Below, piece by piece: positions 4,703-5,577 of a stretch of 5,577 nucleotides of DNA (position 1 is its first letter; each line of letters opens with the position of its first letter). Both the position numbers and the translations under genes were made by a program. Below the pieces are notes generated by a model. That model was not told the DNA's origin. It did no database searches and worked only from the letters and a program-made list of their open reading frames with translations. The stretch comes from Chlamydiota bacterium. GTDB lineage: Bacteria; Chlamydiota; Chlamydiia; Chlamydiales; Rhabdochlamydiaceae. The DNA lies in assembly GCA_011065235.1 (NCBI GenBank), contig JAAKFB010000130.1, positions 1 through 5,577 on the forward strand, read 5' to 3'.

Positions 4703-5577
4703 ATGAAATGGATTACATCTTTCTTCGTTCTGTTGCAGACACTTGTTTTTGCAGAGGATGTGCTGCCCGTTGCTGTTATTGGATCGGGGCCTGCAGGTTT
4801 AAGTGCAGCACTTGTCACAGGGCGCGAGCGAGTTGAAACTCATGTCTTTTTAGGCGATCGCCCAGGAGGACCTGTCAACGCGATTACATGTCTTGGCAAT
4901 TGGCCTGGATCAGTCAAAGGCAAAGGGTATGTAGTGATGGAGCGTCTCTTTGATCAGCTGAAACGTTTTGATGTACATTTACACTCCGAAGAAATTACAC
5001 AAGTGGATTTCTCTTCTTCACCTCATCGCCTCTACACTTCCTCCGGAAAAGAATACACTGCCAAAACGGTCATCATCGCGACGGGTGCTTATCCACGTCC
5101 ACTAGGCCTTCCCAAAGAAGATGAGTGTCAAGACATCGAGACCTATGTTTATAAACCCGATGCTGCCCGGTTCGAAGGAAAAACCGTAGCTATTGTAGGC
5201 GGGGGAACGGATGCTGTGAAAAAAGCGCGTATTTTGTCCAAAACCGCAAGCAAAGTGTATCTACTTGTGCGAAGCTCTTTCTTGCAAAAACCATTTATGG
5301 CAGAAAAACTACAAAAAAAAGGCAATATTGAGATTGTCTATAATGTTTCCGTTCAGAACCTGATCACTCAGAGACTGTCTGCAAACTCATTTCACCAGGA
5401 ATGGGATCAATCTTTTTGCCTTGGAAGTCCTTCTTCGACCTACACGAGCTCATCAGAGCTCGTTCCGGTCTCCAAAAGAGCCTCCAAGGCAAAAATCTTT
5501 GCTCCCTCTGGCAAAAGCAGTTTGCAGACAGTCTCTCATGAGAAGAAACTGACACACATTCACCTCTCGAATGGAAA
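4703..5577 (+). CDS. Thioredoxin-reductase-like FAD/NAD(P) oxidoreductase with signal peptide; C-terminus beyond the window
   Basis: The frame is open from ATG 4703 to the right edge (291 complete codons). Residues 1-17 form a likely signal peptide (MKWITSFFVLLQTLVFA, cleavage after Ala17). The FAD motif GSGPAG is at 27-32, NWPG follows CLG near 66-70, the ATG motif is at 126-128, and the NAD(P) motif GGGTDA is at 166-171. The order and spacing match class II thioredoxin reductases. The redox-active CxxC expected just before the NAD(P) domain is absent: the aligned site reads VYKP (149-152), and only C63 and C142 precede it. The NADPH-binding HRRxxxR is degenerate (VRSSFLQ, 189-195). It is therefore probably not a true thioredoxin reductase; a reductase for another acceptor or a non-catalytic relative is possible. 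Residues 223-278 are a 56-residue insert encoded by a palindromic element. An export signal on an FAD enzyme is unusual and suggests envelope localisation. It diverges from the priA operon. Confidence 0.88.
   Translation, partial: MKWITSFFVLLQTLVFAEDVLPVAVIGSGPAGLSAALVTGRERVETHVFLGDRPGGPVNAITCLGNWPGSVKGKGYVVMERLFDQLKRFDVHLHSEEITQVDFSSSPHRLYTSSGKEYTAKTVIIATGAYPRPLGLPKEDECQDIETYVYKPDAARFEGKTVAIVGGGTDAVKKARILSKTASKVYLLVRSSFLQKPFMAEKLQKKGNIEIVYNVSVQNLITQRLSANSFHQEWDQSFCLGSPSSTYTSSSELVPVSKRASKAKIFAPSGKSSLQTVSHEKKLTHIHLSNG
5370..5536. repeat. 167-bp imperfect palindromic element inserted in frame
   Basis: The terminal arms 5370-5387 and 5519-5536 are perfect 18-bp reverse complements. Moving inward in the same register, 5390-5392 pairs with 5514-5516 and 5395-5398 with 5508-5511. 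A perfect 12-bp arm pairs 5413-5424 with 5484-5495. Then GACC (5437-5440) pairs with GGTC (5467-5470), and ACGAGCTC (5444-5451) pairs with GAGCTCGT (5456-5463) around an ATCA loop. About 49 base pairs can form. Many differences between the arms are transitions, as expected of an old palindrome decaying. CTCA occurs at 5367-5370 and again at 5535-5538, a possible 4-bp target duplication. The element has no stop in the host gene's frame and encodes a Ser-rich, polar peptide beginning QRLSANSFHQ and ending SSLQTVS. It encodes no transposase, so it would be mobilised in trans, if at all. It resembles Rickettsia palindromic elements in size and behaviour, not evidently in sequence. Confidence 0.85.

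Noticed and set aside
5364..5555. Minus-strand 63-codon open frame covering the palindrome
   Set aside because: It exists because the palindrome mirrors the coding phase of the plus strand. The plus-strand flavoprotein frame continues on both sides with family motifs, and the minus frame has no such context.

Overview
The window looks like a piece of bacterial chromosome of moderate GC content. No transposase, integrase, phage gene, rRNA, tRNA or CRISPR array was found. I favour a chlamydia-related (environmental Chlamydiae) host, held at moderate confidence. An unknown gene ends inside the start of priA, an arrangement I recall from Chlamydia. A small protein also has the two-lobed hydrophobic hairpin typical of chlamydial inclusion-membrane proteins. 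No single marker here is decisive.

Layout from left to right. Positions 1-177 hold the probable tail of a plus-strand gene and a weak terminator-like stretch. A CYTH-fold triphosphatase gene follows on the minus strand (178-768). A short divergent intergenic region (769-863) carries a near-consensus promoter for a small two-TM membrane protein on the plus strand (864-1289). That gene meets priA tail to tail, and both stop codons share one TTAA. priA (1286-3505, minus) is the last gene of a tightly overlapping three-gene minus-strand operon (4609 down to 1286). The two upstream members have unknown function. A second divergent intergenic region (4610-4702) separates this operon from a plus-strand gene (4703 to beyond the right edge). 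This last gene encodes a thioredoxin-reductase-like flavoprotein with a signal peptide.

The most notable finding is inside the flavoprotein gene. Positions 5370-5536 form a 167-bp imperfect palindrome with 18-bp perfect terminal arms, a 12-bp perfect middle arm and an 8-bp perfect central hairpin. It is read through in frame and adds 56 residues at a place where thioredoxin reductases have none. Removing 168 bp between two CTCA tetranucleotides restores an ordinary family sequence. This looks like an in-frame palindromic selfish element, analogous to the Rickettsia palindromic elements found inside protein genes. The flavoprotein is itself unusual because it lacks the family's CxxC redox motif.

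Functionally, PriA serves replication restart. The CYTH protein probably hydrolyses thiamine triphosphate or another triphosphate. The flavoprotein is probably an exported or envelope-associated FAD/NAD(P) protein. No shared pathway connects the separate units.
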